This document shows positions 43,925 to 53,932 of a stretch of DNA of 64,000 nucleotides, one piece after another (within the stretch, counting starts at the first letter, position 1; each line of letters begins with the position of its first letter). Origin of the DNA: Gillisella vitis (GTDB taxonomy: Bacteria > Pseudomonadota > Alphaproteobacteria > Rhizobiales > Rhizobiaceae); the NCBI RefSeq assembly GCF_001541345.2, contig NZ_LMVL02000011.1, forward strand, positions 1-64,000, read 5' to 3'. Position numbers and translations under genes: made by a program. The notes under the pieces were generated by a model. The model saw only the letters and a program-made list of their open reading frames with translations. It ran no database searches and had not been told where the DNA came from.

Positions 43925-44260
43925 ATGAATATCAGGCCGATCAACGAGGAATATTCCGTCAGCGGTCAGATCAGTCTCGATGATCTGGATGATATCAAGG
44001 CGCTGGGCTTCAAATCCATCGTTTGCCATCGCCCGGATGGCGAAGAGCCCGGCCAGCCGGATTTTGCCGCCATTGCTGCGCGGGCCGAGGAACTGGGGCT
44101 AACCATCCGCCATATTCCGGTTGGCCCGATGGGCGTCACGCCGGATGCCGTCGCCGCCATGGTCGACGCGCTGGATGATCTGGAGCGCCCGATGCTTGGC
44201 TATTGCCGCTCCGGTGCCCGCTCCACGGCGACCTACGAACACAGCTTGCGCCAGCGCTAA
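43925..44260 (+). CDS. TIGR01244-type phosphatase/sulfurtransferase-like protein
   Basis: A 111-residue small protein with a dual-specificity phosphatase-like fold. The P-loop YCRSGARS (about residues 97-104) carries the Cys and Arg of the C-x5-R signature. These stand-alone domains are related to the phosphatase-like half of Blh proteins; physiological function is unclear (sulfide or phosphate chemistry). It is followed by a terminator. Confidence 0.8.
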   Translation: MNIRPINEEYSVSGQISLDDLDDIKALGFKSIVCHRPDGEEPGQPDFAAIAARAEELGLTIRHIPVGPMGVTPDAVAAMVDALDDLERPMLGYCRSGARSTATYEHSLRQR

Positions 44261-44280
44261 GCGGTCAAAAAAACTTACCC

Positions 44281-44307
44281 ACGCTGCGGCAAAACCCGCA
44301 GCGTTTT
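44281..44307 (+). terminator. Rho-independent terminator
   Basis: 9-bp stem ACGCTGCGG/CCGCAGCGT with a 6-base loop and TTTT, 20 bp after the phosphatase-like gene. Confidence 0.85.
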
Positions 44308-44336
44308 CGTGTTTCATAACCTCAAGGAGATAGTCC

Positions 44337-44678
44337 ATGTCCATCAAGCGTATCGAGCCCGGCAAGCGTATGAGCGGTGCTGTCGTCCACGGCAATACCG
44401 TCTATCTGGCTGGCCAGGTCGGTGAAGGCTCTGGTGTCACCGAACAGTCCAAGTCGGCGCTGGCCGAAGTGGATCGCCTGCTGGCCGCTGCCGGTTCTGA
44501 CAAGTCGAAGATCCTGCAAACCATCATCTACCTCTCCGACATGTCCACCTTCGCTGAAATGAACGCTGTCTGGGAAAGCTGGATCGACCCCGCCAACCCG
44601 CCAGCCCGCGCCACCAGCGAAGCTGCTTTGGCAACCCCGGATTACAAGGTCGAGTTCATCGTGACGGCTGCGATTTAA
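44337..44678 (+). CDS. Rid-family (RidA-like) enamine/imine deaminase homologue
   Basis: A 113-residue Rid-family protein. The conserved Arg of the substrate pocket lies in NPPARATSEAAL (residue ~93) and a Glu in YKVEFIV could act as the general base. Rid proteins hydrolyse reactive enamines and imines formed by PLP enzymes, sparing other enzymes from 2-aminoacrylate damage. It belongs to a Rid subgroup rather than classical RidA. AAGGAG precedes the ATG. Confidence 0.85.
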   Translation: MSIKRIEPGKRMSGAVVHGNTVYLAGQVGEGSGVTEQSKSALAEVDRLLAAAGSDKSKILQTIIYLSDMSTFAEMNAVWESWIDPANPPARATSEAALATPDYKVEFIVTAAI

Positions 44679-44702
44679 TCGTACTTCACATCTTGGATGA
44701 AA

Positions 44703-44730
44703 AAAAGGCCGGGATTGTCTCCGGCCTTTT
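44703..44730. terminator. Bidirectional terminator
   Basis: 10-bp stem AAAAGGCCGG/CCGGCCTTTT with an 8-base loop between convergent Rid-family and TPP-enzyme genes. Confidence 0.9.
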
Positions 44731-44752
44731 TGTTTTTCTTTTAAACAGTTTG

Positions 44753-46405
44753 TCAGCTTTTCTCACGAATTTGAGTCAGCGTCCGGGTCGGCGTAATCGC
44801 TTCCGCATCCAGCTTGATTTCGATGAGCGACGGCTTTCCAGAAGCGCGTGCCCGCTCAAACGCCGCTGCGAAATCCTCAGTCTTTTCCACCAGTTCACCA
44901 TGACCGCCATAGGCCTGCGCAAAGGCTTTGAAATCCGGGTTCACCAGATCGGTTGCGCTGACGCGGCCCGGGTATTCGCGCTCCTGATGCATGCGGATAG
45001 TGCCGTAGCTGCTGTTGTTGATCAGCAAAACGATGATGGGCAGATTGTAGCGCACGGCGGTGATGAATTCCTGCCCATGCATCATGAAGCAACCGTCTCC
45101 GGCAAAGCAGATGACTTCACGTTCGGGAAACTGCGCCTTGGCCGCCACGGCGGCAGGAAGGCCGTAGCCCATCGAGCCGGAGGTGGGAGCCGCCTGAGTG
45201 TTGTAGCCCTGAAAACGATGGAAGCGGTGCAGCCATGTGGCGTAATTGCCAGCGCCGTTGGTGAAGATCGCATCTTGGGCGGTATTGGCTTCGATCCATT
45301 CCATGATCGGCCCCATCCGCACGGCACCGGGTCCGGTCGTGGGCGGCGTGGACCAGGTCAGATAGGCGGCATGCATGGCTTTTGTCCGCTCGGCCCAAAC
45401 CGGCGAGGCTGGCGCTTTGAGGCTTGCCAAAGCCGCAACGAAATCCTTGGGGCTGGCGCAGATCGCCAGATCCGGGCGATAGACCCGGCCAAGCTCGGAC
45501 GGATCGGGATAGACATGCACCAGCTTTTGTTTGGGGTAGGGGATGTCCATCAGCGTGTAGGAGGAGGATGGCATTTCGGAAAAACGACCGCCCAGCAATA
45601 GGATCACGTCGGCCTCCTTCACCTCTTTCGCAAGCGCCGGATTGATGCCGATGCCGACATCGCCTGCGTAATTGGCATGCAGATGATCAAACAGCATCTG
45701 GCGGCGGAAGGAGCATCCGACCGGCAGTTTCCACTGCGCGGCAAAATCCTCAAACGCCTTCACCGAGGCCTCGTCCCAGCGGGTGCCGCCAAGAATGACC
45801 AGCGGGCGCTCCGCCTTTTCCAGCATCGCGCCAAGCGCGGCAATCTGGCTGGGGCCTGGATGGGCCTCCACCGGCATATAGGGGCGGGCTTCTGGCGCGT
45901 CCGCCTCTTCCACCAGCACATCTTCCGGCAGGGTCAGCACCACAGGGCCGGGACGCCCGGAGGTGGCCACGGCAAAAGCCCGGCTGACAAATTCCGGGAT
46001 ACGGGCCACATCATCGATCTCGCCAACCCATTTGGCAAATTCGGTAAAGGCACGGCGGTATTCGACTTCCTGAAACGCCTCGCGTTCGCGCATGTCGCGG
46101 GCGACCTGTCCGATGAACAGGATCATCGGCACCGAATCCTGCCGGGCGATATGCAGGCCCGCTGAGGCATTGGTGGCGCCGGGACCGCGCGTTACCATGC
46201 AAATGCCGGGCTCGCCGGTCAGGCGCCCCCAGCAATCGGCCATCATCGCTGCGCCGCCTTCCTGACGGCAAACCACGGTTTCAATTTGGCTATCGACCAG
46301 CGCGTCAAGTACCGCCAGATAGCTTTCGCCGGGTACACAGGCGACGCGCTTCACGCCATTGGCCTTCAGGGCTTCAACGATCAATTGTCCGCCGGTTCTT
46401 TTCAT
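44753..46405 (-). CDS. Thiamine pyrophosphate enzyme (acetolactate synthase-like)
   Basis: A 550-residue TPP-dependent enzyme with the usual three domains. The N-terminal pyrimidine-binding domain has catalytic Glu in CRQEGGAAMMA, the central domain a Rossmann-like fold, and the C-terminal domain the TPP/metal motif GDGCFMMHGQEF...NNSSYGTIRM. It acts as an uncharacterised acetolactate synthase or decarboxylase type; there is no small regulatory subunit gene next to it, so it is probably not the biosynthetic IlvB. The ATG at 46405 follows AAGGA. Confidence 0.85.
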   Translation of the reverse strand: MKRTGGQLIVEALKANGVKRVACVPGESYLAVLDALVDSQIETVVCRQEGGAAMMADCWGRLTGEPGICMVTRGPGATNASAGLHIARQDSVPMILFIGQVARDMREREAFQEVEYRRAFTEFAKWVGEIDDVARIPEFVSRAFAVATSGRPGPVVLTLPEDVLVEEADAPEARPYMPVEAHPGPSQIAALGAMLEKAERPLVILGGTRWDEASVKAFEDFAAQWKLPVGCSFRRQMLFDHLHANYAGDVGIGINPALAKEVKEADVILLLGGRFSEMPSSSYTLMDIPYPKQKLVHVYPDPSELGRVYRPDLAICASPKDFVAALASLKAPASPVWAERTKAMHAAYLTWSTPPTTGPGAVRMGPIMEWIEANTAQDAIFTNGAGNYATWLHRFHRFQGYNTQAAPTSGSMGYGLPAAVAAKAQFPEREVICFAGDGCFMMHGQEFITAVRYNLPIIVLLINNSSYGTIRMHQEREYPGRVSATDLVNPDFKAFAQAYGGHGELVEKTEDFAAAFERARASGKPSLIEIKLDAEAITPTRTLTQIREKS

Positions 46406-46436
46406 CGAGTAATCCTTGGATGGGGTTGGGCCGAAA

Positions 46437-47408
46437 TTAAGGTTGTGGCGGCCCACTGCTGTCGGAAATAGGCCTGGATGCATGTTTGCGCTCCCGCCAG
46501 ATGATGGTGAGGCCGGAGCCGATGATGATGGCGATGCCCAGCCATTTCAGCGCATCCGGCAGGTCATGGAAGACCAGCCAGCCAAACAGGGTGGCGGTGA
46601 CGATTTCCAGATATTGCAGCGGTGCGAGCATCGAGGGTGGTGCGGCGCGATAGGCAAACACGCCCAGCAAACCACCGACGGCAGCGGTGGCCCCGGTGCA
46701 GACAAGCCAGAGGGTACCGGTCATGTCTGGCTGGACCAGATCGAACATGGCGATGTTCATCGTCTGGCCTATGGCGATCATGATGGTGCAAAACACCATG
46801 GCCCAGCAGCCGGTTTCCACCTGCATGACGAACGGGTCCTGATGGCGCGACAATAGCCGTGTCAGAATTGCAAAAATGGCGATGCAAAAGGCCGTAATGA
46901 TCGGCAGGAAGGCGACGGCTCCGACTTCCTGGAAACTGGGCTGCACCACCAGCATGGCACCGATAAACCCGGTGCCACAGGCGAGGTAGCGACGCCAGCC
47001 GATTTTTTCCTTGAGGATAATGCCGCTCAAGATGGTCAGGATGATCGGCTCTACGAAAAAGATTGCCACGGCATCCGCCACTTCCATGGTCCTGAGAGCC
47101 GTAACAAAGGTCAGCATCGACAGGCAAAGCACCCCGCCACGGATCATGTGCAGGCGGGTGTTGGACCAGGACAGTTTCAGCCATGTGCCGCGTATCATCA
47201 GCACGGGAAGCATGAAAAGGATCTGAAAGAAAAACCGCGCAAGGCTGATTTCGGCAGCAGGCATGGTTTGCGTTGCCAGCTTGGAAAACACATCCACCAG
47301 CGGCGTGACCAGTACCGATAGCACCATCATGCCAAGTCCGAACGTGACACCGGAGAACAACGGCGCTTGGCTGGTTGTGCCTGAAGGGGCACGCGGTCGA
47401 GTGGACAT
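46437..47408 (-). CDS. EamA/DMT-superfamily transporter
   Basis: A 323-residue membrane protein of ten helices, two EamA repeats (motif ILSGIILKEKIGWRRYLACG marks the end of the first). It precedes the TPP-enzyme gene on the same strand with 31 bp between, so they are likely co-transcribed and may export or import the enzyme's substrate or product. The start is taken at ATG 47408 (MSTRPRAP); 47453 is also possible. Confidence 0.82.
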   Translation of the reverse strand: MSTRPRAPSGTTSQAPLFSGVTFGLGMMVLSVLVTPLVDVFSKLATQTMPAAEISLARFFFQILFMLPVLMIRGTWLKLSWSNTRLHMIRGGVLCLSMLTFVTALRTMEVADAVAIFFVEPIILTILSGIILKEKIGWRRYLACGTGFIGAMLVVQPSFQEVGAVAFLPIITAFCIAIFAILTRLLSRHQDPFVMQVETGCWAMVFCTIMIAIGQTMNIAMFDLVQPDMTGTLWLVCTGATAAVGGLLGVFAYRAAPPSMLAPLQYLEIVTATLFGWLVFHDLPDALKWLGIAIIIGSGLTIIWRERKHASRPISDSSGPPQP

Positions 47409-47484
47409 GCGGGATTGTCTCGCTTTTGATCGTCTGTCTATACCGTCCATCATGCCGGACGGCACGTGACTTTCTGTTATAGGC

Positions 47485-48435
47485 TCATTCCAAACAGGAA
47501 TGAGCGGCCTCTAGGCCCAGCGCCGTTCGCGCCCAATCCCGAAACGCCGCCATGGCCTCGTCGCGGCCAATTTCGTTCAGCGTTTCATGCCGCATGGCGG
47601 GATAAAGGGTCAGCGTCACATCGGTCAGACCGGATTGCCGCAGGCGGTGGTCCAGTGCGCGGGTGGCCTCGCCGCCTTTGGTGGCCGGGTCCTGCCCGCC
47701 GCCGACCAGATGAATGGGCAGGTCGGTCCGCAGCCGGGCAAGGCGGGGCAGGGTGGCGGTCTGCGCCGTCAAGTCAAGCACGTCCATCCACAGGGAATTG
47801 CTGGCCTGAAACCGGCAGAGCGGATCATTGGCGTAGAGATCGACTTCTGCGTCATCGCGGCTCAGCCAATCGATCAAGGTGCGCCTGCCGGAGACGGACT
47901 TGCCCCAGGCCTCGAAGGTTGCCTTGGCCATCAGCAGACTTGGCACGTCAGAGCCTTTCAAGGCCCGCTCGATCTTCAGAACCAGCCGGGCGAACCGGGT
48001 CTCGATGCCGTTGTTGAAATTGGAATTCCACACGGCCAGCGCCTGAAAGCTCTCCGGGAACTCAGTGGCGGTGCGCAGCGCGATCAGCCCGCCCATGGAA
48101 TGACCGAACAGCAGAACCGGCAGGCCGGGATGATTGGCACTGGCCATATCGCGGATTGCCTTGGCGTCTTCGATCACCAGCGAAACGCCATTCTTTCGCG
48201 CAAAGCGGCCAAGTGGTGCATCCGGGGCCTGGGTTTCTCCGTGTCCACGGTGGTCATGGGCGTAGACGTGAAAGCCCGAAGCGGCCATGAAGGTGGCAAA
48301 GCGGCGATAGCGGCGCGAATGTTCGATCAGCCCGTGATTGACGAGTAGAATGGCCTTGCCGTCATTGCCGGCCTGATGATGGTAGGCGATCCGGGCGCCA
48401 TCCGGCCTTTGCAGGTAAAGCGTTTCGTCAAACAT
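47485..48435 (-). CDS. Alpha/beta hydrolase (lysophospholipase/monoacylglycerol lipase-like)
   Basis: A 316-residue soluble hydrolase of the PldB type. Oxyanion-forming NHGLIEHSRRY (His-Gly), nucleophile elbow GHSMGGLIAL, acid Asp in LVGGGQDPATKGG and catalytic His in AMRHETLNE make a complete triad. It should hydrolyse lysophospholipids or monoacylglycerols. Single-gene transcript. Confidence 0.87.
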   Translation of the reverse strand: MFDETLYLQRPDGARIAYHHQAGNDGKAILLVNHGLIEHSRRYRRFATFMAASGFHVYAHDHRGHGETQAPDAPLGRFARKNGVSLVIEDAKAIRDMASANHPGLPVLLFGHSMGGLIALRTATEFPESFQALAVWNSNFNNGIETRFARLVLKIERALKGSDVPSLLMAKATFEAWGKSVSGRRTLIDWLSRDDAEVDLYANDPLCRFQASNSLWMDVLDLTAQTATLPRLARLRTDLPIHLVGGGQDPATKGGEATRALDHRLRQSGLTDVTLTLYPAMRHETLNEIGRDEAMAAFRDWARTALGLEAAHSCLE

Positions 48436-48619
48436 GCTGTCCTCCCGATCGTGCCGAACGCGAATGATATATCGCGAGTCTCAACCCGTTTCGCCCCGAA
48501 AAATGACGTGATTTTGCAGCCAAGTGCAATTGCTGAAAGGCAGGTTCATGCCGTTATTCAGGGTTGCAAGCCTGTTTCAACCGTTCCATGAAGACCTTAA
48601 GCGATTCGGGGAGAGCATC

Positions 48620-49342
48620 ATGAAGCATTTTCACTATCTGGGTCTGGCTGCGGCGGTCTTTCTGACCTGTCATCCGTCTTTCGCAGCGGAAAAAGGTAGG
48701 ACGACCAGCATTCTGGCCGTCAGTTGGCAGCCGGGTTTTTGCGAGACCAAGCCGGACAAGCCGGAATGCAAGAGCCAGACGGCGGATCGTTACGATGCCA
48801 GCCATTTTACCCTGCATGGTCTTTGGCCGATGCGCCAGAACTATTGCGGTGTTGATCAGGCCGATATCGATGCCGACAAGAAAAGCCGCTGGACCGATCT
48901 GCCGGAAGTGACCCTGTCTGCCTCGACCCGCCAAGTGCTGGACCGGGTTATGCCCGGCACGCAGTCATCATTGGAACGGCATGAATGGATCAAGCATGGC
49001 ACCTGCACCGGTCTTGGTCAGGAAGCTTATTTCGCTGAGGCGATCGCGCTGATCGAGACCCTGAACAGTTCGGCGGTCAATGCGCTGTTTGCCGCCAATG
49101 TGGGCAAGGCGGTCACCCAGGAAGATGTGCAGACGGCGTTTGATGCTAGCTTTGGTACGGGCGCTGGACGGCGGGTGAAGATGAGCTGCGAACAAGATGG
49201 TAACAGACGGATTGTGACGGAATTGACCATAGGACTTGGCGATGGCGATGCCGGGACGTCGCTGCAGGAGCGCATCCAGGCGGCAGGCTCAACCAAGTTT
49301 GATTGCAACCAGGGTATTGTCGATCCGGTTGGGCTGCAATGA
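48620..49342 (+). CDS. Secreted ribonuclease T2 family protein
   Basis: A 240-residue periplasmic RNase T2: signal peptide ending about PSFA-AE, and both catalytic sequences, CAS1 FTLHGLWP (residues 63-70) and CAS2 HEWIKHGTC (121-129), with their two catalytic histidines. Six cysteines can pair. It cleaves single-stranded RNA through 2',3'-cyclic phosphates and probably scavenges nucleotides. The start ATG 48620 has a GGGGAGAG ribosome site; the long upstream frame to 48524 is unlikely. Confidence 0.9.
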   Translation: MKHFHYLGLAAAVFLTCHPSFAAEKGRTTSILAVSWQPGFCETKPDKPECKSQTADRYDASHFTLHGLWPMRQNYCGVDQADIDADKKSRWTDLPEVTLSASTRQVLDRVMPGTQSSLERHEWIKHGTCTGLGQEAYFAEAIALIETLNSSAVNALFAANVGKAVTQEDVQTAFDASFGTGAGRRVKMSCEQDGNRRIVTELTIGLGDGDAGTSLQERIQAAGSTKFDCNQGIVDPVGLQ

Positions 49343-49488
49343 GCCTGCTTTAAGACCGAATATTGCGGCTGCATTCTATCCCGTAAACAGGGCAAGACCT
49401 GAAGGAATTGCGCGGGCGGCATTGCCCCCGCTTGCGGTTTCGCCTACATAGCGGGCAATTCCATTTACCCGTGCGGAGCATTTTACCG

Positions 49489-51138
49489 ATGGCACGTCAG
49501 TTCATCTACCACATGTCCGGACTTAACAAGTCCTATGGCGCCAAGAAGATCCTTGAGAACGTCAACCTGTCTTTCTATCCCGATGCCAAGATTGGTATTC
49601 TCGGCCCTAACGGTGCCGGTAAATCGACGGTGCTGCGCATTATCGCCGGTCTCGACAAGGAATATACCGGAGAAGCCTGGCTCGCCGAAGGCGCGACCAT
49701 GGGCTATCTGGAGCAGGAGCCGAAGCTCAACCCTGATAAGACCGTGTTCGAAAACGTTATGGAAGGCGTTGCCTCCAAGACTGCCATCCTCGACCGTTAC
49801 AACGAGTTGATGATGAACTATTCGGATGAGACGGCCGACGAGGGCGCCAAGCTCCAGGACATGATCGACAGCCAGAACCTCTGGGATCTGGAAAATCAGG
49901 TCGAAATGGCGATGGATGCGCTGCGCTGCCCGCCCGGTGACAGCGATGTAACAAGCCTGTCCGGCGGTGAGCGGCGTCGCGTGGCGCTGTGCAAGCTGCT
50001 GCTGTCAAAACCCGACCTGTTGCTGCTCGACGAACCAACCAACCATCTGGACGCTGAAACCATCGGCTGGCTGGAAAACCATCTGCGGGAATATCCCGGC
50101 TCCGTGCTGATGATTACCCACGATCGCTACTTCCTCGACAATGTCACCGGCTGGATTCTCGAACTCGACCGTGGTCGTGGCATTCCTTACGAAGGCAATT
50201 ACTCGGCTTATCTGCAAGCCAAGGCCAAGCGCCTGATGCAGGAAAGCCGCGAAGATGCGTCCCGCCAGAAGGCGCTGTCGCGCGAACAGGAATGGATTGC
50301 TTCCAGCCCGAAAGCCCGTCAGGCCAAGTCCAAGGCGCGTATCAAGTCCTACGAGCAGCTGGTGGAAGCGGCTGAAAAGCAGCGTCCCGGCGATGCGCAG
50401 ATCATCATTCCCGTTAGCGAACGGCTGGGCCAGGTGGTGATTGAGCTGGACGGGATTTCCAAATCCTATGGCGACCGTCTGCTGATCGACAATCTGAGCT
50501 TGAAACTGCCGCCAGGCGGCATTGTCGGCGTGATCGGCCCGAACGGTGCCGGTAAGACGACACTGTTTCGGATGATCACCGGCCAGGAAACGCCCGATTC
50601 AGGCTCGGTCAAAGTCGGCGACAGCGTGCAGCTTGGTTATGTCGATCAGAGCCGCGATACGTTGGCTGCCGACAAGACGGTCTGGGAAGAAATTTCCGGT
50701 GGCGCCGAAATCATCAAGCTCGGCAAGTTCGACATGAACTCCCGCGCCTATTGCGGTGCCTTCAACTTCAAGGGCGGTGACCAGCAACAGAAGGTCGGCA
50801 ATCTCTCCGGGGGTCAGCGCAACCGCGTGCATCTGGCCAAGATGCTGAAGGCCGGCGGCAATGTTCTGCTGCTCGACGAACCGACCAACGACCTCGATAC
50901 CGAAACACTCGGCGCGCTGGAAAATGCGCTGGAAAGCTTTGCCGGTTGCGCGATCATCATTTCGCATGACCGCATGTTCCTCGACCGTCTGGCCACCCAC
51001 ATCCTCGCCTTCGAAGGCGATAGCCACGTGGAATGGTTCGAAGGCAATTTCGAAGACTACGAAAAGGACAAGATCCGCCGGTTGGGTGCCGAAAGCGTCA
51101 ACCCGAAGCGCGTCAGCTACAAGCGCCTGACCCGGTAA
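49489..51138 (+). CDS. ettA: Energy-dependent translational throttle, ABC-F ATPase
   Basis: A 549-residue ABC-F protein with two ABC domains and no membrane parts. Walker A motifs are GPNGAGKST and GPNGAGKTT, signatures LSGGERRRV and LSGGQRNRV, and both DEPTNHLD/DEPTNDLD Walker B boxes. The length, an arm insertion, and a linker with conserved SPKARQAKSKARI indicate EttA, which binds the ribosomal E site and gates elongation with the ATP/ADP ratio. The ATG at 49489 matches EttA starts (MARQFIYHMSGL). Confidence 0.95.
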   Translation: MARQFIYHMSGLNKSYGAKKILENVNLSFYPDAKIGILGPNGAGKSTVLRIIAGLDKEYTGEAWLAEGATMGYLEQEPKLNPDKTVFENVMEGVASKTAILDRYNELMMNYSDETADEGAKLQDMIDSQNLWDLENQVEMAMDALRCPPGDSDVTSLSGGERRRVALCKLLLSKPDLLLLDEPTNHLDAETIGWLENHLREYPGSVLMITHDRYFLDNVTGWILELDRGRGIPYEGNYSAYLQAKAKRLMQESREDASRQKALSREQEWIASSPKARQAKSKARIKSYEQLVEAAEKQRPGDAQIIIPVSERLGQVVIELDGISKSYGDRLLIDNLSLKLPPGGIVGVIGPNGAGKTTLFRMITGQETPDSGSVKVGDSVQLGYVDQSRDTLAADKTVWEEISGGAEIIKLGKFDMNSRAYCGAFNFKGGDQQQKVGNLSGGQRNRVHLAKMLKAGGNVLLLDEPTNDLDTETLGALENALESFAGCAIIISHDRMFLDRLATHILAFEGDSHVEWFEGNFEDYEKDKIRRLGAESVNPKRVSYKRLTR

Positions 51139-51150
51139 TTGTGATTGTTG

Positions 51151-51184
51151 GCAACCCTGAGATGTTTTTTCATCTCAGGGTTGC
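51151..51184 (+). terminator. Long perfect hairpin after ettA
   Basis: A perfect 14-bp stem GCAACCCTGAGATG/CATCTCAGGGTTGC with a TTTTTT loop, 12 bp after the ettA stop. The following TTATTGG is a poor U-tract but stem stability is high. Confidence 0.7.
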
Positions 51185-51267
51185 TTATTGGATCTCATAA
51201 TTTTAACAGTATATTAGTTGCTTGCGTGATGAAATTCATCCAGGGGTTTGCTGCCTTTGGGGGGATT

Positions 51268-53646
51268 ATGTTTTCTATACGGAACGTTCTGGTTTCAGTC
51301 TTTCTTATTATCAGCATTGCCTTGGGCGCCATGGTGTCGCGATCGCTCTATGTCGCTTACAACCAGTTCGGTGTGTTCCGCGATGTCGCAAAACTGACGG
51401 CGGTCAATAAGGCGCTGTTCGATTTTCTGCTGAATTACCGCCTGGAACGCGGCCATACCAATACCGTCTTTATCACAAGCCCGGAAAAGGCTGGCCAGAC
51501 AGCGAAGGATGTTCCTGTCGATCGCCAGAAGGTCGACGCGGCAATGCAGGATTTTACCGCGGCGGTCACCGTTATCGGCACCCCCGAATTCGCGGCGATG
51601 TTGAACAAGATCAAAGGGCACTACGACACGATCGTCTCAATGCGCCAGCCGCTTGACGCGCAATTTTCGCTTCCGCTGGAAAGTCGCAATAAGGAGCTAA
51701 ATGCAAAGCAGCTTTCCTATGGCGATAGCGTGCTTGATGATCTCGAAAAAAGCTCGGTTTTTACCGAATCTGCCATTCGGACGCTGGATAACAGCCTGAC
51801 GGATCTTTTGCAGGTCAGAACCAATGCCTGGGTCGCCCGCTCAGCGGCGGGCGCGGAAAACATCCTCCTCAACAAGGCGATCGCGCTGCAGACGCCGCTC
51901 GCTATGCCTGACGTTCTCGAAGTCGCAAACCAGCATTCAAAAATCATGTCCGGCTGGCTTCAGGTTCGCGCACTCGTTAATCATTCGACGATGCCGGAAG
52001 AATTGAAACAGGCGCTTAGCAATGCCGAGGCTGTGTATTTCGGCGGCTCATTCGCGGAGATGCGTGACAGTCTGTACAAAAAAGTTGTTGCCCGCGAGCC
52101 GACTGATTTGACGCTGGATAAATGGTTGTCACCAAGTTCCAAAGCCCAGGCCAGCATTGCCGGTGTGGTGGTTACGGCGATGAAGGTCGTGGACGATAAA
52201 GCGAATGTTTTGGCGAACACCGCGTTCTCCATGGTCATTTTGTATAGCGCCTTGCTCGTTGGCTCAATTCTTTTGACCATCGCAGGCATGGTCATTGTCG
52301 TCAGGCGAGTTGTTGCTCCCATCGGTACTCTTACACTGTCCATGCGAACCCTTGCCGAGGGCAATACGGAGAAGAATATCCCGTTCACCATTCGTCAGGA
52401 TGAAGTGGGAGCCATGGCCCGTTCCGTCGAGATTTTCCGGGAAGCGGCCATTCGGAATAAACTGCTCGAAGCCGAAACCGAAGAGATGCGGCGTCGTGGT
52501 GAGCTTGAACGCATTGAAGTTCAGCGCGTTGCGGAGGCGGAGGCCGAGGAGCGTCTGAACCGCGCGACAGGTTCGCTCGCATCCGGTTTGAAGCGTCTGG
52601 CGGCCGGGGATATGCTCTGTGAAATCCGCGAGGAATTCGCTCCAAGGTTTGAAGCCCTTCGCCATGATTTCAACCGCTCTGTCGAGCAATTGCGATCGGC
52701 CTTGCTGAATGTCGGAAGTGCCGCCCATGCGGTGCGCAATGGCAGCGGCGAAATCTCCCAGGCGTCCGACAATCTGGCAAAGCGCACGGAACAGCAGGCG
52801 GCCTCTCTGGAACAAACAGCTGCCGCACTCGAGCAGATTACCGTCAATGTCAGGGCAACGTCGCAACGCACGGGCGACGCGCGAGATCTGGTGCGCAATA
52901 CGCGCACGCGCGCCGAACACTCCGGGGCGGTTGTAGGCAATGCGGTCACGGCCATGGGGCGTATCGAAGAGGCCTCGTCAAAGATTACCCAGATCATCAG
53001 CGTCATCGATGAGATCGCGTTCCAGACCAATCTTCTGGCGCTCAATGCGGGGGTCGAGGCAGCGCGCGCCGGGGAGGCCGGTAAGGGTTTTGCCGTCGTT
53101 GCCCAGGAAGTCCGCGAGCTTGCGCAGCGTTCCGCCAATGCGGCCAAGGAAATCAAGGCGCTGATTGCCAATTCGGAAGTGGCGGTGGGCGACGGCGTTA
53201 GGCTTGTGAACGATACCGGCAAGGGCCTGAGCGAAATCGCCGAACTCGTGCAGGCCATCAATGCGCATATGGATGCCATCGCGACGGCGGCGCAGGAACA
53301 GTCGGTTGGCCTTGGCGAAGTCAATACCGCCGTCAATCACATGGACCATGCCACCCAACAGAACGCGGCCATGGTAGAGGAAATGAGCGCGGCGGGGGCG
53401 GGCCTTGCCAGTGAAGCAACCAGGCTTGCCGAATTGTTGGCGAATTTCGAGACAGGCGGGCAAAAGGCTGGTTTGTCTCTCGCCTCGACAGGTGGCGTGC
53501 AGCGATCCGGCCAAGCGGCTGCGACAAAGCCTGCCCGTATGGAGCGGCAGGCAGACCCCGTGTCGCGGGCCAGCCGACCGGTAGCCGCTACGAGCCGAAG
53601 CAGCGCCGCCGTTGCCGTTTCGAAGGATGCCTGGGAAGAATTCTGA
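51268..53646 (+). CDS. Transmembrane chemoreceptor (first of a tandem pair)
   Basis: A 792-residue methyl-accepting chemotaxis protein. The first membrane helix is at about 3-24, then a periplasmic helical domain of some 320 residues with an RLERGHTNT motif resembling nitrate/nitrite-type (NIT) sensors, a second helix near 355, HAMP domains with alternating acidic linkers, and the signalling hairpin [23 protein letters not shown]. The Ala-rich C-terminal tail ends DAWEEF, which resembles a CheR-binding pentapeptide. The ATG at 51268 follows GGGGGG. Confidence 0.88.
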   Translation: MFSIRNVLVSVFLIISIALGAMVSRSLYVAYNQFGVFRDVAKLTAVNKALFDFLLNYRLERGHTNTVFITSPEKAGQTAKDVPVDRQKVDAAMQDFTAAVTVIGTPEFAAMLNKIKGHYDTIVSMRQPLDAQFSLPLESRNKELNAKQLSYGDSVLDDLEKSSVFTESAIRTLDNSLTDLLQVRTNAWVARSAAGAENILLNKAIALQTPLAMPDVLEVANQHSKIMSGWLQVRALVNHSTMPEELKQALSNAEAVYFGGSFAEMRDSLYKKVVAREPTDLTLDKWLSPSSKAQASIAGVVVTAMKVVDDKANVLANTAFSMVILYSALLVGSILLTIAGMVIVVRRVVAPIGTLTLSMRTLAEGNTEKNIPFTIRQDEVGAMARSVEIFREAAIRNKLLEAETEEMRRRGELERIEVQRVAEAEAEERLNRATGSLASGLKRLAAGDMLCEIREEFAPRFEALRHDFNRSVEQLRSALLNVGSAAHAVRNGSGEISQASDNLAKRTEQQAASLEQTAAALEQITVNVRATSQRTGDARDLVRNTRTRAEHSGAVVGNAVTAMGRIEEASSKITQIISVIDEIAFQTNLLALNAGVEAARAGEAGKGFAVVAQEVRELAQRSANAAKEIKALIANSEVAVGDGVRLVNDTGKGLSEIAELVQAINAHMDAIATAAQEQSVGLGEVNTAVNHMDHATQQNAAMVEEMSAAGAGLASEATRLAELLANFETGGQKAGLSLASTGGVQRSGQAAATKPARMERQADPVSRASRPVAATSRSSAAVAVSKDAWEEF

Positions 53647-53932
53647 AATCCTCTCCGATTGAAAATCCCTGTACCTTTGTGGTGCGGGGCTTCTCGTTCC
53701 AGACGAGGCTGGGGCGCAGCTTTTAAAAACTATGCCTGGAAAATTTCCACAGCATTTTTCGATCCATAGGATGTGATGCTCATTTTCGCTGTAGATCCAA
53801 AATACACATCCTCAAGTTGATTCCGTTTGTTGTAATTTACTTACGGAAAAATAATAAATTTCTCGCAAATTGAAAATCACTATGATTTTTTGCTGCTTGA
53901 TGCGGCGAATCCTGTGATTTTGGGGGGTATTC